A stretch of DNA of 48,435 bases, from the NCBI GenBank assembly GCA_017504655.1, contig JAFVQT010000056.1, forward strand, positions 1-48,435, read 5' to 3'. Positions within the stretch are counted from its first letter, which is position 1. The number at the start of each line of letters is the position of its first letter. Positions 1-8,742 of the stretch are shown here, piece by piece. The position numbers were made by a program, and so were the translations under genes. Under the pieces are notes generated by a model. The model ran no database searches. It was not told the origin of the DNA and saw nothing but the letters and a program-made list of their open reading frames with translations. The DNA is from Clostridia bacterium. Its GTDB lineage: Bacteria; Bacillota; Clostridia; Christensenellales; Borkfalkiaceae.

Positions 1-146
1 AAACGTACGTAGATGGATTTAGCGGTGACTTATACGGCAAAAGTATAACGGTATATTTCGACGAATATTTAAGAGATTGCGTTAAATTTGCAGGTGTAGA
101 GGAGCTTATTAAACAATTACAAAAGGATTTGGAAAAAATAAGATGA
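1..146 (+). CDS. ribF: Riboflavin kinase/FAD synthetase, C-terminal end (partial)
   Basis: This is the last 47 codons of a gene that enters from the left edge, reading in the frame that begins at position 3 and stopping with TGA at 144-146. The visible peptide contains GDLYGKSITVYF followed by LRDCVKF and EELIKQLQKD. This is the typical end of the riboflavin kinase domain of bifunctional RibF, which makes FMN and FAD from riboflavin. The stop codon overlaps the next start in an ATGA arrangement, so the two genes are translationally coupled. The N-terminal adenylyltransferase domain is outside the window. Confidence 0.85.
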   Translation, partial: TYVDGFSGDLYGKSITVYFDEYLRDCVKFAGVEELIKQLQKDLEKIR

Positions 147-988
147 TTAAATTTGGACCGAGCGGAAACAGTGAGAGCTTTCTTTCGGAAAAGCACAAGG
201 GCACGGAAGATGCTGCAAAGTGGTGTAAAGACAGAGGGTTAGATTACTATGAATACTCCTTTGGAAGAGGGGTAAATATGAGCGATGAAAAGGCTGTTAT
301 AATAGGCAACGCCTTTAAAGAGCACGGAGTGGGCTTAAGCGTTCACGCCCCCTACTTTATTAATTTTGCTACTACCGAAGAGGAAAAAGCTGAAAATTCA
401 TACAATTATGTTCTCAGCAGTGCTAAAATGATGCGATTAATGCAAGGAGATAGAGTAATTTTTCATCCTGCATCGCAGGGTAAGGCTTCAAGGGAGTCGG
501 CAGTTGCAAAAACAGTAGAAAGACTTAAGATTTTAAGGGATAAGATTTACGCTTTAGGCTTTGAAGATATGAAATTTTGTCCTGAAACCATGGGAAAGCT
601 CGGTCAAATAGGCACTATAGAGGAGATAGTAGAGTTTTGTAAGATTGACAAATGCTATCTTCCTACTGTGGATTTCGGACACGTAAACGCAAGAGAGGGC
701 GGTAGCCTAAATACCGTGCAGGATTACCAAAAAAGGCTTGAGTATATGACAGAGCATCTGGGCTATGAAAAAATGAAGCATTTTCACGTTCATTTTTCAA
801 AGATACAGTATTCTGCAAAGGGCGAGGTAAGACATTTGACCTTTACAGACGACGTTTACGGCCCGGACTTTGAACCACTTGCAATAGCTCTTAAAAATCT
901 TAAATTAGAGCCTGTAATTATCTGCGAGTCTGCAGGTACGCAAGCTGAAGATGCCAAGGAAATGAAAAATATATATTTTTCAATTTGA
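143..988 (+). CDS. nfo: AP endonuclease family 2 (endonuclease IV-like) TIM-barrel protein
   Basis: The 281-residue product has the expected length for endonuclease IV, which cuts the DNA backbone 5' of abasic sites using three metal ions. Candidate metal ligands are visible in the family order: His68 (SVHAPYF), His108 (FHPAS), Glu148 (PETMGK), Asp177 and His180 (VDFGHVNA), His215/His217 (HFHVHF), His231 and Glu262 (ICES). The start overlaps the ribF stop by four bases, suggesting one operon. The region after the HVH motif departs from the classical E. coli form, so a related sugar-phosphate isomerase-type TIM barrel is the alternative, but the spacing of the ligands favours a DNA repair enzyme. 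Confidence 0.8.
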   Translation: MIKFGPSGNSESFLSEKHKGTEDAAKWCKDRGLDYYEYSFGRGVNMSDEKAVIIGNAFKEHGVGLSVHAPYFINFATTEEEKAENSYNYVLSSAKMMRLMQGDRVIFHPASQGKASRESAVAKTVERLKILRDKIYALGFEDMKFCPETMGKLGQIGTIEEIVEFCKIDKCYLPTVDFGHVNAREGGSLNTVQDYQKRLEYMTEHLGYEKMKHFHVHFSKIQYSAKGEVRHLTFTDDVYGPDFEPLAIALKNLKLEPVIICESAGTQAEDAKEMKNIYFSI

Positions 989-1028
989 AAATATCACCTA
1001 ATTTTCGTTTTTCTGAAGGTCAACGTTC

Positions 1029-1057
1029 TTGACAATAAAATTTGAAAGTTTTAGAAT
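1029..1057 (+). promoter_or_regulatory. Sigma-A promoter of the ABC exporter operon
   Basis: A consensus -35 TTGACA (1029-1034) is followed after 17 bases by TAGAAT (1052-1057). The downstream gene starts at 1091 and has an AAGGAG ribosome binding site. Confidence 0.75.
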
Positions 1058-1090
1058 TATTCATATACTTATTACGGACAAGGAGAACTA

Positions 1091-2845
1091 ATGGGAGTAA
1101 TTAAAAAGCTTGCCGGTAGCGTCAGGGAATATAAAAAGCCCGCGCTAATAACGGTAATATTAATGATTTTAGAGGTTATAATCGAGGTTACAATACCCTT
1201 TATGACTGCTAATTTGATAAACAGCATTCAATCTACCGGTGGCGTTGATATGAAAGAGCTTCTTGCAACGGGCGGATTGCTGATTGTAATGGCTTGCCTT
1301 TCGCTTACGTGCGGTGGTCTTGGCGGATACACCTGTGCGAAAGCATCGTCCGGCTTTTCAAAAAATCTGAGAAGTGATGTGTTTGAGAGGATTCAAAATT
1401 TCGGCTTTGAAAATATTGATAAGTTTTCTTCCGCATCGCTCGTTACAAGGCTTACGACCGACGCAAGCAACGTTCAGATGTCGTTTATGATGCTTATCCG
1501 TACGGCAATCAGAAGTCCTTTAATGTTTATCTTCTCAATAATTATGTCTTATTTATTGGGCGGAGTTTTAGCGGCTACCTTCGTGGTTGTCATACCCATC
1601 CTTGTTTTCGGTCTTTTAATGATTTCAAGAAAGGCTATGCCTGCTTTCAGAAGAGTATTTAAAAAATACGACAAGCTCAACGAGTCCATTGAGGAAAACG
1701 TTAGAGGAATGAGAGTGGTTAAGGGCTTTTCAAGGGAAGATTACGAAAAGGAAAAGTTTGGCAAGGCGTCTGAAAACATTCGCTTTGACTTTACAAAGGC
1801 AGAGAGGATTATTGCGCTCAATACGCCTTTAATGCAATTTTGTATGTACTTTAATATGATTTTCATACTTTGGGTAGGTTCAAAAATTGCTCTTACTACA
1901 AGCGGTACAGTAGTAAATATCGGACACATTTCCGCAATGCTCAACTACGGTATGCAAATACTTATGTCACTTATGATGCTTTCTATGATATACGTAATGC
2001 TTACCATGTCTGCAGAATCTGCAAGACGTATTTGCGAGGTTTTAGACGAGAAAAGTACTCTTACTAATCCCGAAACGCCTTTAACGATTGTTCAGGACGG
2101 CTCAATTACGTTTGAAAACGTAAGCTTTAAATACTCAAAAGAAGCAAAGAGATTTGCTCTTGAAAATATTAACGTAAATATTAAATCGGGTATGACCGTC
2201 GGCATTATTGGCGGTACGGGCTCAAGTAAATCAACTCTCGTTCAGCTTATTCCAAGGCTTTACGATACTACTGAGGGTAGCGTTAAAGTTGGTGGAGTAG
2301 ACGTAAGAGAATACGACGTAAAATCACTCAGAGATTCGGTTGCAATGGTGCTTCAGAAAAATCTTTTATTTGCCGGCACTATAAACGAAAATCTTCGTTG
2401 GGGTAATGAAGAAGCTACTCAGGAAGAGATTATAGAGGCTTGCAGGCTTGCTCAGGCAGATGATTTTGTTAAGTCCTTCCCGGACGGCTACGAAACTCAT
2501 ATAGAGCAAGGCGGTACTAACGTTTCGGGCGGTCAAAAGCAAAGACTTTGTATTGCAAGGGCACTTTTGAAAAAGCCGAAGGTTCTTATCTTAGACGACT
2601 CGACCAGCGCAGTCGACACAAAAACCGATGCGTTTATTCGCGAGGGCTTTAAGTCTTACATACCGCAAACAACCAAAATTATTATTGCTCAAAGAATCAC
2701 CTCCGTTCAGGATGCCGACCTGATTATAGTTATGGATAACGGCAAGATTGAAAGCATGGGCACTCATGACGAGCTTTTAAAGATGAGCGAGATTTACAAA
2801 GAGGTCTACGAGCAACAAATAGGAGGTGTTAAGTATGAAGACTAA
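1091..2845 (+). CDS. ABC exporter half-transporter with degenerate nucleotide site (heterodimer subunit A)
   Basis: This 584-residue protein has an N-terminal six-helix exporter domain (about 15-310) and a C-terminal ATPase domain. The Walker A motif is GGTGSSKST (about 374) and the signature is VSGGQ (about 477). The Walker B end reads LDDSTSAVD, with Asp where the catalytic Glu normally sits. The switch reads IIAQR, with Gln in place of His. These two changes are the hallmark of the non-catalytic partner in heterodimeric exporters such as TM287/288 or BmrCD. The gene overlaps the next one, which carries the canonical residues, so the two very likely form one efflux pump. The substrate cannot be read from the sequence; drugs, lipids and peptides are all possible. 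Confidence 0.9.
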   Translation: MGVIKKLAGSVREYKKPALITVILMILEVIIEVTIPFMTANLINSIQSTGGVDMKELLATGGLLIVMACLSLTCGGLGGYTCAKASSGFSKNLRSDVFERIQNFGFENIDKFSSASLVTRLTTDASNVQMSFMMLIRTAIRSPLMFIFSIIMSYLLGGVLAATFVVVIPILVFGLLMISRKAMPAFRRVFKKYDKLNESIEENVRGMRVVKGFSREDYEKEKFGKASENIRFDFTKAERIIALNTPLMQFCMYFNMIFILWVGSKIALTTSGTVVNIGHISAMLNYGMQILMSLMMLSMIYVMLTMSAESARRICEVLDEKSTLTNPETPLTIVQDGSITFENVSFKYSKEAKRFALENINVNIKSGMTVGIIGGTGSSKSTLVQLIPRLYDTTEGSVKVGGVDVREYDVKSLRDSVAMVLQKNLLFAGTINENLRWGNEEATQEEIIEACRLAQADDFVKSFPDGYETHIEQGGTNVSGGQKQRLCIARALLKKPKVLILDDSTSAVDTKTDAFIREGFKSYIPQTTKIIIAQRITSVQDADLIIVMDNGKIESMGTHDELLKMSEIYKEVYEQQIGGVKYED

Positions 2846-4808
2846 TAAAAGTATTCAGCCTCCAAAAAAGGGCGAAATGCCTATGTTTAACGGCAAGCCG
2901 CCAAAGAGAAAAATTAACTTTTCTGTATTAAAGAGAGTTATAAAATTACTGTTCAAATCTTATCCGGTGCTTTTACCGTTATCGATAACGTGTATAGCAG
3001 TGTCCGCTGTTGTCTCTGCAATCCCCGCAGTATTTTTACAGCAGGTAACAGAGCTTATCGACACCTCCTTAAAGGCAGGACTTGCCTGGGAGGTAATAGG
3101 CGGAAAGATAGTTGCTAAAATATCACTTCTTATTGTATTTTACGTGCTTTCACTGATTACAATTACGATTGATTCGCAGTTGATGGCGTATATTACGCAG
3201 GGCTTTTTAAGTAAAATGCGCAGACAGATGTTCGACGGTATGCAGAATCTTCCAATAAAGTATTTTGATACCAACAAGCACGGCGATATTATGAGCTATT
3301 ATACCAATGATATAGACACTCTCCGCCAGCTTGTATCACAGTCTATTCCAACGCTTATCAGATCGTTTATAATAGTTACCACAGTTCTTTTCGTAATGAT
3401 TTCCTATAGCTTATGGCTTACGTTATTATTGCTTGTGGGCGTATTCTTTATGTTCCTCGTTACCAAAAAAATCGGTGGAGGCTCTGCAAAGTATTTCGGC
3501 AAGCTTATGAAATCGGTTGCAGTTGAAGAGGGCTATATACAGGAAATGATGAACGGACAGAAGGTTGTAAAGGTTTTCTGTCACGAAAACAAGGTAAACG
3601 AGGAGTTTAAACGTATAAACGACGATTTGTACGAGCATAGCTTTAAAGCGCATGCAAACGCAAACATGCTTGGACCTATACTTATGAATATAGGTAACGT
3701 AATGTATGTTTTGGTTGCAACCCTAGGCGGATTGCTGTGCTTGCTTGGAAATAGATTTTATAACGTTTCTTTGTCGGGCGCGTATCCCGTTATGCAGGTT
3801 AGTATCGTAGTAGCGTTTTTATCAATGACAAAGCAATTTACTGCAAACGTAAACCAGGTTTCTCAGCAAGTCAACTCAATAGTAATGGGTCTTGCAGGCG
3901 CATCGAGAATATTTGATCTCGTTGATCAGGTTCCCGAAGCAGATAACGGTTACGTAACATTGGTTAATGCCGAGATAGATGAAAACGGAAACGTTACCGA
4001 AACGGATAAGCACACCGGAAAGTGGGCGTGGAGACATCCCCACAGTGCAGACGGAAGCGTAACCTATACCGAGCTTAAGGGTCACGTTGAAATGACCGAG
4101 GTTGACTTTGCGTACGAAGAGGGTAAGCCCGTTCTTCACGACGTATCCGTATTTGCCGAGCCGGGGCAAAAGGTTGCTTTTGTTGGCGCAACGGGTGCGG
4201 GAAAGACTACGATCACAAACCTTATTAACCGTTTTTACGATATTGCAGATGGTAAAATAAGATACGACGGTATAAATATCAATAAGATTAAAAAGTCGGA
4301 TTTAAGGCGTTCTCTCGGTATAGTATTGCAAGAAACCAACCTCTTTACCGGCACGGTTATGGATAATATCCGCTACGGCAACTTAGATGCAAGCGACGAG
4401 GAGTGTGTTCAGGCTGCAACCCTTGCAGGTGCTCACGACTTTATTTCAAGACTTCCTCAGGGCTATGAAACCGAGCTTACCAATAACGGAGCAAACCTTT
4501 CTCAAGGTCAGCGTCAGCTCATTGCAATAGCCAGAGCGGCTGTTGCTGACCCTCCTGTCATGATTCTTGACGAGGCAACCTCGTCTATAGATACAAGAAC
4601 TGAGGCTATAGTTCAGCGAGGTATGGATAAGCTTATGGAGGGCAGAACTGTATTCGTTATCGCCCATAGACTTTCTACCGTTATGAATTCTGACGTAATA
4701 ATGGTTCTTGACCACGGCAGAATTATTGAGCGTGGCAATCATGAAAAGCTTATTGCCGAAAAGGGCACGTATTATCAACTTTATACAGGTGCCTTTGAGC
4801 TTGAATAA
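2835..4808 (+). CDS. ABC exporter half-transporter with catalytic site (heterodimer subunit B)
   Basis: The start is placed at ATG 2835, eight bases after a perfect AGGAGG (2821-2826). A GTG at 2826 lies inside that site and is unlikely. The 657-residue product has a membrane domain (about 35-360), an insert of roughly 50 residues between membrane and ATPase domains (from DNGYVTLVNA to WAWRHPH) that is characteristic of this exporter branch, and an ATPase domain with GATGAGKTT (about 450), LSQGQ, LDEATSSID and AHR. The catalytic Glu and His missing from the upstream partner are present here. It overlaps that partner by 11 bases and is followed by a terminator, giving a two-gene operon. Confidence 0.9.
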   Translation: MKTNKSIQPPKKGEMPMFNGKPPKRKINFSVLKRVIKLLFKSYPVLLPLSITCIAVSAVVSAIPAVFLQQVTELIDTSLKAGLAWEVIGGKIVAKISLLIVFYVLSLITITIDSQLMAYITQGFLSKMRRQMFDGMQNLPIKYFDTNKHGDIMSYYTNDIDTLRQLVSQSIPTLIRSFIIVTTVLFVMISYSLWLTLLLLVGVFFMFLVTKKIGGGSAKYFGKLMKSVAVEEGYIQEMMNGQKVVKVFCHENKVNEEFKRINDDLYEHSFKAHANANMLGPILMNIGNVMYVLVATLGGLLCLLGNRFYNVSLSGAYPVMQVSIVVAFLSMTKQFTANVNQVSQQVNSIVMGLAGASRIFDLVDQVPEADNGYVTLVNAEIDENGNVTETDKHTGKWAWRHPHSADGSVTYTELKGHVEMTEVDFAYEEGKPVLHDVSVFAEPGQKVAFVGATGAGKTTITNLINRFYDIADGKIRYDGININKIKKSDLRRSLGIVLQETNLFTGTVMDNIRYGNLDASDEECVQAATLAGAHDFISRLPQGYETELTNNGANLSQGQRQLIAIARAAVADPPVMILDEATSSIDTRTEAIVQRGMDKLMEGRTVFVIAHRLSTVMNSDVIMVLDHGRIIERGNHEKLIAEKGTYYQLYTGAFELE

Positions 4809-4817
4809 TAAAAATTA

Positions 4818-4849
4818 TGCGCGTAACAAAAGTTACGCGCACTTTTTTT
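4818..4849 (+). terminator. Rho-independent terminator of the ABC exporter operon
   Basis: A 10-bp stem (TGCGCGTAAC at 4818-4827 with its complement at 4832-4841) and an AAAA loop are followed by a run of T residues. Confidence 0.9.
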
Positions 4850-4858
4850 AAAAAAGTA

Positions 4859-4887
4859 TTTACAACCTTTCTTAATTTTAGTATAAT
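4859..4887 (+). promoter_or_regulatory. Sigma-A promoter of the GH28-AraC operon
   Basis: TTTACA (4859-4864) and TATAAT (4882-4887) are separated by 17 bases. The predicted transcript starts about 25 bases before the GH28 start codon. Confidence 0.75.
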
Positions 4888-4916
4888 CTTAATATAAAAC
4901 AAATTTGAGGTGTATT

Positions 4917-6299
4917 ATGCAAATTTTTAACGTAAAGGATTTTGGTGCTATAGGCGACGGAACGACCTTAAATTCCAAAGCAGTACAGTCTGCGGTAGAC
5001 GAGTGCGCAAGGCAAGGCGGAGGTGTCGTTCTCTTTGAAAATGGCACGTTTGTTTTGGGTACGGTGTTTTTAAAATCAAACGTTTATATCGAAATTGCCG
5101 AAGATGCGCTGATTTTAGGTGGCGAGAGCTTTTACGATTACGCACCCGAGGAGAAGATAGATTATCCTATTTATCAGGATTCTTCTCATACGTATTTTGA
5201 CTGTTCAATGTTCGTGGGCAGAAACTGCAATAATATTAAAATATACGGCGAGGGCAAAATAGACATGCGTTCCGTTTGGGATGAAGACGGTGTAAGAGGG
5301 GCTGAAATTGTTCATAGGGGAGCAAAGTGTATCGCCCTCAAAGAGTGTTCAAACGTAGAAATTTATGGTTTAGAGATAAATAACGTAACTGACCTTGCCG
5401 TATACTTTGCAGGCTGTGATTACGTTGACGTTCACGGCTTAAAAATGAGAGTTTATATCGACGGTGTTTCTCCGGACAACAGTAAAAACGTTAAAATTTA
5501 CGACTGTGACATAGAAGCAGGCGACGACGGCATAGTATTCAAAAGCTCTTATACCTTAAATCGCTTGGATATATGTAGAGATATTCACGTGTGGAATTGT
5601 AGAATTAAAAGCCGTTGCAACGCAATAAAATTTGGAACTGAAACAAACGGTGGCTTTGAGGATATTTTAATTGAAAATATAGATATTAGAGAAACCAGAA
5701 TTACAGGTATTTCAATCGAAAGCGTTGACGGAGCAGTGATAGACGGCGTTACTATTAGAAACGTAAAAATGACTAATGTCAATGCTCCAATCTTTGTTCA
5801 CGTTGGCAGACGTATGAGAGGACCTAAAGGCCTTAAAATTGGAAAAATAAAAAATATAACCCTTGAAAATATTACGGCAGACGGACCATACGTGCCTTAT
5901 GAAATAATTGCTTGGAACTATTTATCTTTTAAAGATAACGATTTTTATCAAGATCCAAAGGTTTTTGGTTTGGCAGCAGCTTTTGACGGCACAATACCTA
6001 CCGAACAATGGCAAATGACTAGTAACGTGTGTGGTTTAAATGAAAGCCTACTTGAAAATATTGTTTTAAGAAATATAGATTTAAGGCTTTACGGTGCAGT
6101 AGAAGAGTTTGAAAAAGATGTTCCTACCGAGCCAAAGGTTTACCCGGAAGTTTATACTTACGGGCGTATTTTACCTGCAAAAGGTATTTATTTTAGACAC
6201 GTAGACGGTTTAACATTAGATAACGTTAAGGTTTCAACCTATCATAAGGATAACAGAGAAGATTTTGTTTTTGACAACGTTAAGGTGATTAATGAATAG
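4917..6299 (+). CDS. Glycoside hydrolase family 28 (polygalacturonase-type) protein
   Basis: The start is ATG 4917, six bases after GAGG; an in-frame TTG at 4905 lies on the ribosome binding site itself. The 460-residue product is a right-handed beta-helix protein of the pectinase family. It opens with the characteristic NVKDFGAIGDG and shows the family core: DGVSPDNS (about 181), GDDGIVFKS (about 202) and CNAIKFGTE (about 233), where classical members have GHG. No signal peptide is visible, so the enzyme is probably cytoplasmic and acts on imported oligogalacturonides or rhamnogalacturonan fragments. It shares an operon with an AraC regulator and sits before rhamnose isomerase, which favours a rhamnogalacturonan substrate. 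The exact cleavage specificity is inferred. Confidence 0.85.
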   Translation: MQIFNVKDFGAIGDGTTLNSKAVQSAVDECARQGGGVVLFENGTFVLGTVFLKSNVYIEIAEDALILGGESFYDYAPEEKIDYPIYQDSSHTYFDCSMFVGRNCNNIKIYGEGKIDMRSVWDEDGVRGAEIVHRGAKCIALKECSNVEIYGLEINNVTDLAVYFAGCDYVDVHGLKMRVYIDGVSPDNSKNVKIYDCDIEAGDDGIVFKSSYTLNRLDICRDIHVWNCRIKSRCNAIKFGTETNGGFEDILIENIDIRETRITGISIESVDGAVIDGVTIRNVKMTNVNAPIFVHVGRRMRGPKGLKIGKIKNITLENITADGPYVPYEIIAWNYLSFKDNDFYQDPKVFGLAAAFDGTIPTEQWQMTSNVCGLNESLLENIVLRNIDLRLYGAVEEFEKDVPTEPKVYPEVYTYGRILPAKGIYFRHVDGLTLDNVKVSTYHKDNREDFVFDNVKVINE

Positions 6300-7272
6300 A
6301 TTAATTTTAGAACAACTTTCGCAAATAACTGAAGAGGAAAGACGTATTTTAAACGGAGGCACTGTAGATAAGTCAATTTATACAGATGGAGAAGAGTTTA
6401 CGATAAAAAGCAGTAAAATATTAGGTTACGAAAGATTTATCGAAATGCGACCTCACACTCGTTTTACAAAATTTCCTAAGCATAAACACAACTATATCGA
6501 AATGATATATAATTGCAAAGGTAAAACCTCGCACGTTATTAACGGCTCTGATGAGATTGTTTTAGATGAAGACGAAATTTTGCTTTTAGGTACTGATGCA
6601 GTGCATGAAGTAGGTTTTGCAGATACTGATGATATTGCCGTAAATTTTATTATAAAGCCAGAATTTTTTAATTCTACAGTAAACGGCGTAGGGTATGGCA
6701 ATGCAATATACAACCTTATAACAAGCGAACTTTTTAAAGGTGGAGAAAGTTTTATACGTTTTGACGTTAAAGGTATGTTACCTGTCAAAAACTTAATTGA
6801 GAATTTAATTTGGTCGTTTATTTTTCCTGAAGAAAATTCAAACGTACTTCAAAATATGACTATGGGACTACTATTTGCTGAACTTACTGAAAGAGCAGGC
6901 GTGGTTTCAAAAAGTACGCTTTCATCTTACGAACAAGATTTAGTTTTAAAGGTTGTAAATTATATTGAATCTTCATACAAAGATGCAAGGCTGTTATCCA
7001 TTGCCGAAGAATTGAAGGTTTCGGTTGTATATTTAAGCAAACTTGTTAAAAATAATACGGGAAAGACCTTTAAAGATTTATTGCAAGAAAAACGTATCAG
7101 TGAAGCTGAAAAGTTGATAATTAATTCTAAAATTCCTATTACGGAAATTATTTTTTCAGTTGGGTATGAAAATACTAACTTCTTTTACAAAATGTTCAGT
7201 TTAAAATATGGTTGTACTCCAAAGGAATATCGTAAAAATAAGGCGAGTAACAATAAGAAAATTCGGTTGTAA
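6292..7272 (+). CDS. AraC-family transcriptional regulator with cupin sensor domain
   Basis: The 326-residue protein has an N-terminal sugar-sensing cupin-like region (KHKHNYIEMIY near residue 65) and a C-terminal pair of helix-turn-helix motifs (about 225-320). The latter contains LSKLVKNNTGKTF and the family signature around IIFSVGYENTNFFYKMF. Its start overlaps the end of the GH28 gene by eight bases, so it is co-translated with the enzyme it probably controls. The next gene, rhaA, has its own strong promoter immediately downstream and is a likely target. The ligand is inferred to be a pectin-derived sugar such as rhamnose or an unsaturated uronate. Confidence 0.85.
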   Translation: MNRLILEQLSQITEEERRILNGGTVDKSIYTDGEEFTIKSSKILGYERFIEMRPHTRFTKFPKHKHNYIEMIYNCKGKTSHVINGSDEIVLDEDEILLLGTDAVHEVGFADTDDIAVNFIIKPEFFNSTVNGVGYGNAIYNLITSELFKGGESFIRFDVKGMLPVKNLIENLIWSFIFPEENSNVLQNMTMGLLFAELTERAGVVSKSTLSSYEQDLVLKVVNYIESSYKDARLLSIAEELKVSVVYLSKLVKNNTGKTFKDLLQEKRISEAEKLIINSKIPITEIIFSVGYENTNFFYKMFSLKYGCTPKEYRKNKASNNKKIRL

Positions 7273-7291
7273 AAAATTTTATTAAAAGTTG

Positions 7292-7320
7292 TTGAAATAG
7301 TTAAAGCAATAAGTTATAAT
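7292..7320 (+). promoter_or_regulatory. Sigma-A promoter of rhaA
   Basis: TTGAAA (7292-7297), a 17-base spacer and a perfect TATAAT (7315-7320) precede rhaA by about 45 bases. Confidence 0.8.
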
Positions 7321-7364
7321 TATACTTGAAATTTGGCGGTAGCACCGCAAACGGAGAAAAATAT

Positions 7365-8627
7365 ATGGATAAAAAGATTTTACAAGGCTATGAGTATGCA
7401 AAAGAATATTTTGCACACTATGGCGTAGACGTTGACAAGGCTATTGAAATTGCAGATAAAACCCCTCTTTCAATTCATTGCTGGCAGGGTGACGACGTAA
7501 ACGGCTTCGAAAAAAAGGAAGGCGCATTAAGCGGTGGTATTCAAGCAACCGGTAACTATCCCGGCAAGGCAAATACTCCCGAAGAGCTCAGAGCAGACTT
7601 AGAGGTTGCTTTAAAGCATATTCCGGGCGCAAAGAAAATCAATATTCACGCTTGCTACTTAGAGGCTGACGGCTTTGTTGACAGAAACCAAATCGAGCCA
7701 AAGCACTTTGAAAAGTGGGCTGACTGGGCAGTTGCTAACGACCTTGGTATTGACTTTAACCCAACTTATTTCTCTCATCCTCTTTCCGATAACGGTACTC
7801 TTTCCGCAAGAGATGATAAGGTTAGAGATTTCTGGATTGAGCACGGTATCAGATGCAGACAAATCGGTGGCTACTTTGCAGAAAGAACCGGCAAGCCATG
7901 TGTTATTAATCACTGGACTCCGGATGGCGATAAGGAATTCCCAATCGACACTTTATCTCCAAGACTTCGTTTAAAGGATTCTTACGACAGAATTTTTGAG
8001 GCTACTAAAGACGTTAAGGGTGTTATGGACGGTATTGAATCTAAAGTATTCGGTATCGGTCTTGAAAGCTTTACCGTTGGCTCACACGAATTCTGCATGG
8101 GCTACGTAATGGGTAAAAACGAAGATCATATTATGCTTACATTAGACTGCGGTCACTATCATCCAACCGAGGTTGTTTCTGCAAAGCTCGGTGCGGTTTA
8201 CGCATTTAACAATCATTGTCTTTTACACGTTTCACGTCCTGTCAGATGGGATAGCGACCACGTAGTAGCATATGACGACGAGCTTAAGTCAATTATGGAC
8301 GAACTTGTCAGACTTGGTAAGGTTGAAGAGACTTATATTGCAACAGACTATTTCGATGCATCAATCAACAGAGTTGCTGCATGGGTAATCGGTCTTAGAA
8401 ATACGAGAAAGGCTCTTTTAGGCTCTTTATTAACTCCTGTTGACCTTCTTAAAAAGGCAGAAGCAGAGGGGGACAACACTTCAAGAATGGCTTTAGCCCA
8501 AGAGTTTAAGGCTGCGCCTATATCTCTCGTTTGGGATTACTACTGCGCGCTTAAGGGCTCGAGCGTTGGTCTTGATTGGCTTTGTGACGTTAAGAAATAC
8601 GAAAAAGAAGTTCTTGCGAAAAGATAA
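7365..8627 (+). CDS. rhaA: L-rhamnose isomerase
   Basis: This enzyme converts L-rhamnose to L-rhamnulose, the first step of rhamnose catabolism. The start is set at ATG 7365, eight bases after GGAG; the longer TTG-initiated frame at 7326 begins at the predicted transcription start. The 420-residue product matches the usual length and shows family segments such as HCWQGDDVNGFE near the N-terminus, NIHACYLE, DFNPTYFSHP, the metal-site stretch LDCGHYHPTE and NHCLLHVSRPVRWDSDHVV. No rhamnulokinase or aldolase gene lies in the window, so the rest of the pathway must be elsewhere. Its position after a GH28 and an AraC gene supports use of rhamnose released from pectin. Confidence 0.96.
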   Translation: MDKKILQGYEYAKEYFAHYGVDVDKAIEIADKTPLSIHCWQGDDVNGFEKKEGALSGGIQATGNYPGKANTPEELRADLEVALKHIPGAKKINIHACYLEADGFVDRNQIEPKHFEKWADWAVANDLGIDFNPTYFSHPLSDNGTLSARDDKVRDFWIEHGIRCRQIGGYFAERTGKPCVINHWTPDGDKEFPIDTLSPRLRLKDSYDRIFEATKDVKGVMDGIESKVFGIGLESFTVGSHEFCMGYVMGKNEDHIMLTLDCGHYHPTEVVSAKLGAVYAFNNHCLLHVSRPVRWDSDHVVAYDDELKSIMDELVRLGKVEETYIATDYFDASINRVAAWVIGLRNTRKALLGSLLTPVDLLKKAEAEGDNTSRMALAQEFKAAPISLVWDYYCALKGSSVGLDWLCDVKKYEKEVLAKR

Positions 8628-8650
8628 TTTATAATAAGTTACAAAAGAAA

Positions 8651-8677
8651 GTGGAGTAATTTTACTCCACTTTTTAA
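8651..8677 (+). terminator. Terminator after rhaA
   Basis: GTGGAGTAA (8651-8659) pairs with TTACTCCAC (8662-8670), followed by TTTTT. Confidence 0.85.
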
Positions 8678-8683
8678 TTTCGT

Positions 8684-8712
8684 TTGCAATATAATTAAAA
8701 AAGGTTTATAAT
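8684..8712 (+). promoter_or_regulatory. Sigma-A promoter of the CobW pair
   Basis: TTGCAA (8684-8689) and TATAAT (8707-8712) are separated by 17 bases. I see no recognisable Zur-type operator next to it. Confidence 0.7.
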
Positions 8713-8742
8713 TATTATATATAAAACTTAAGGAGATTGATT

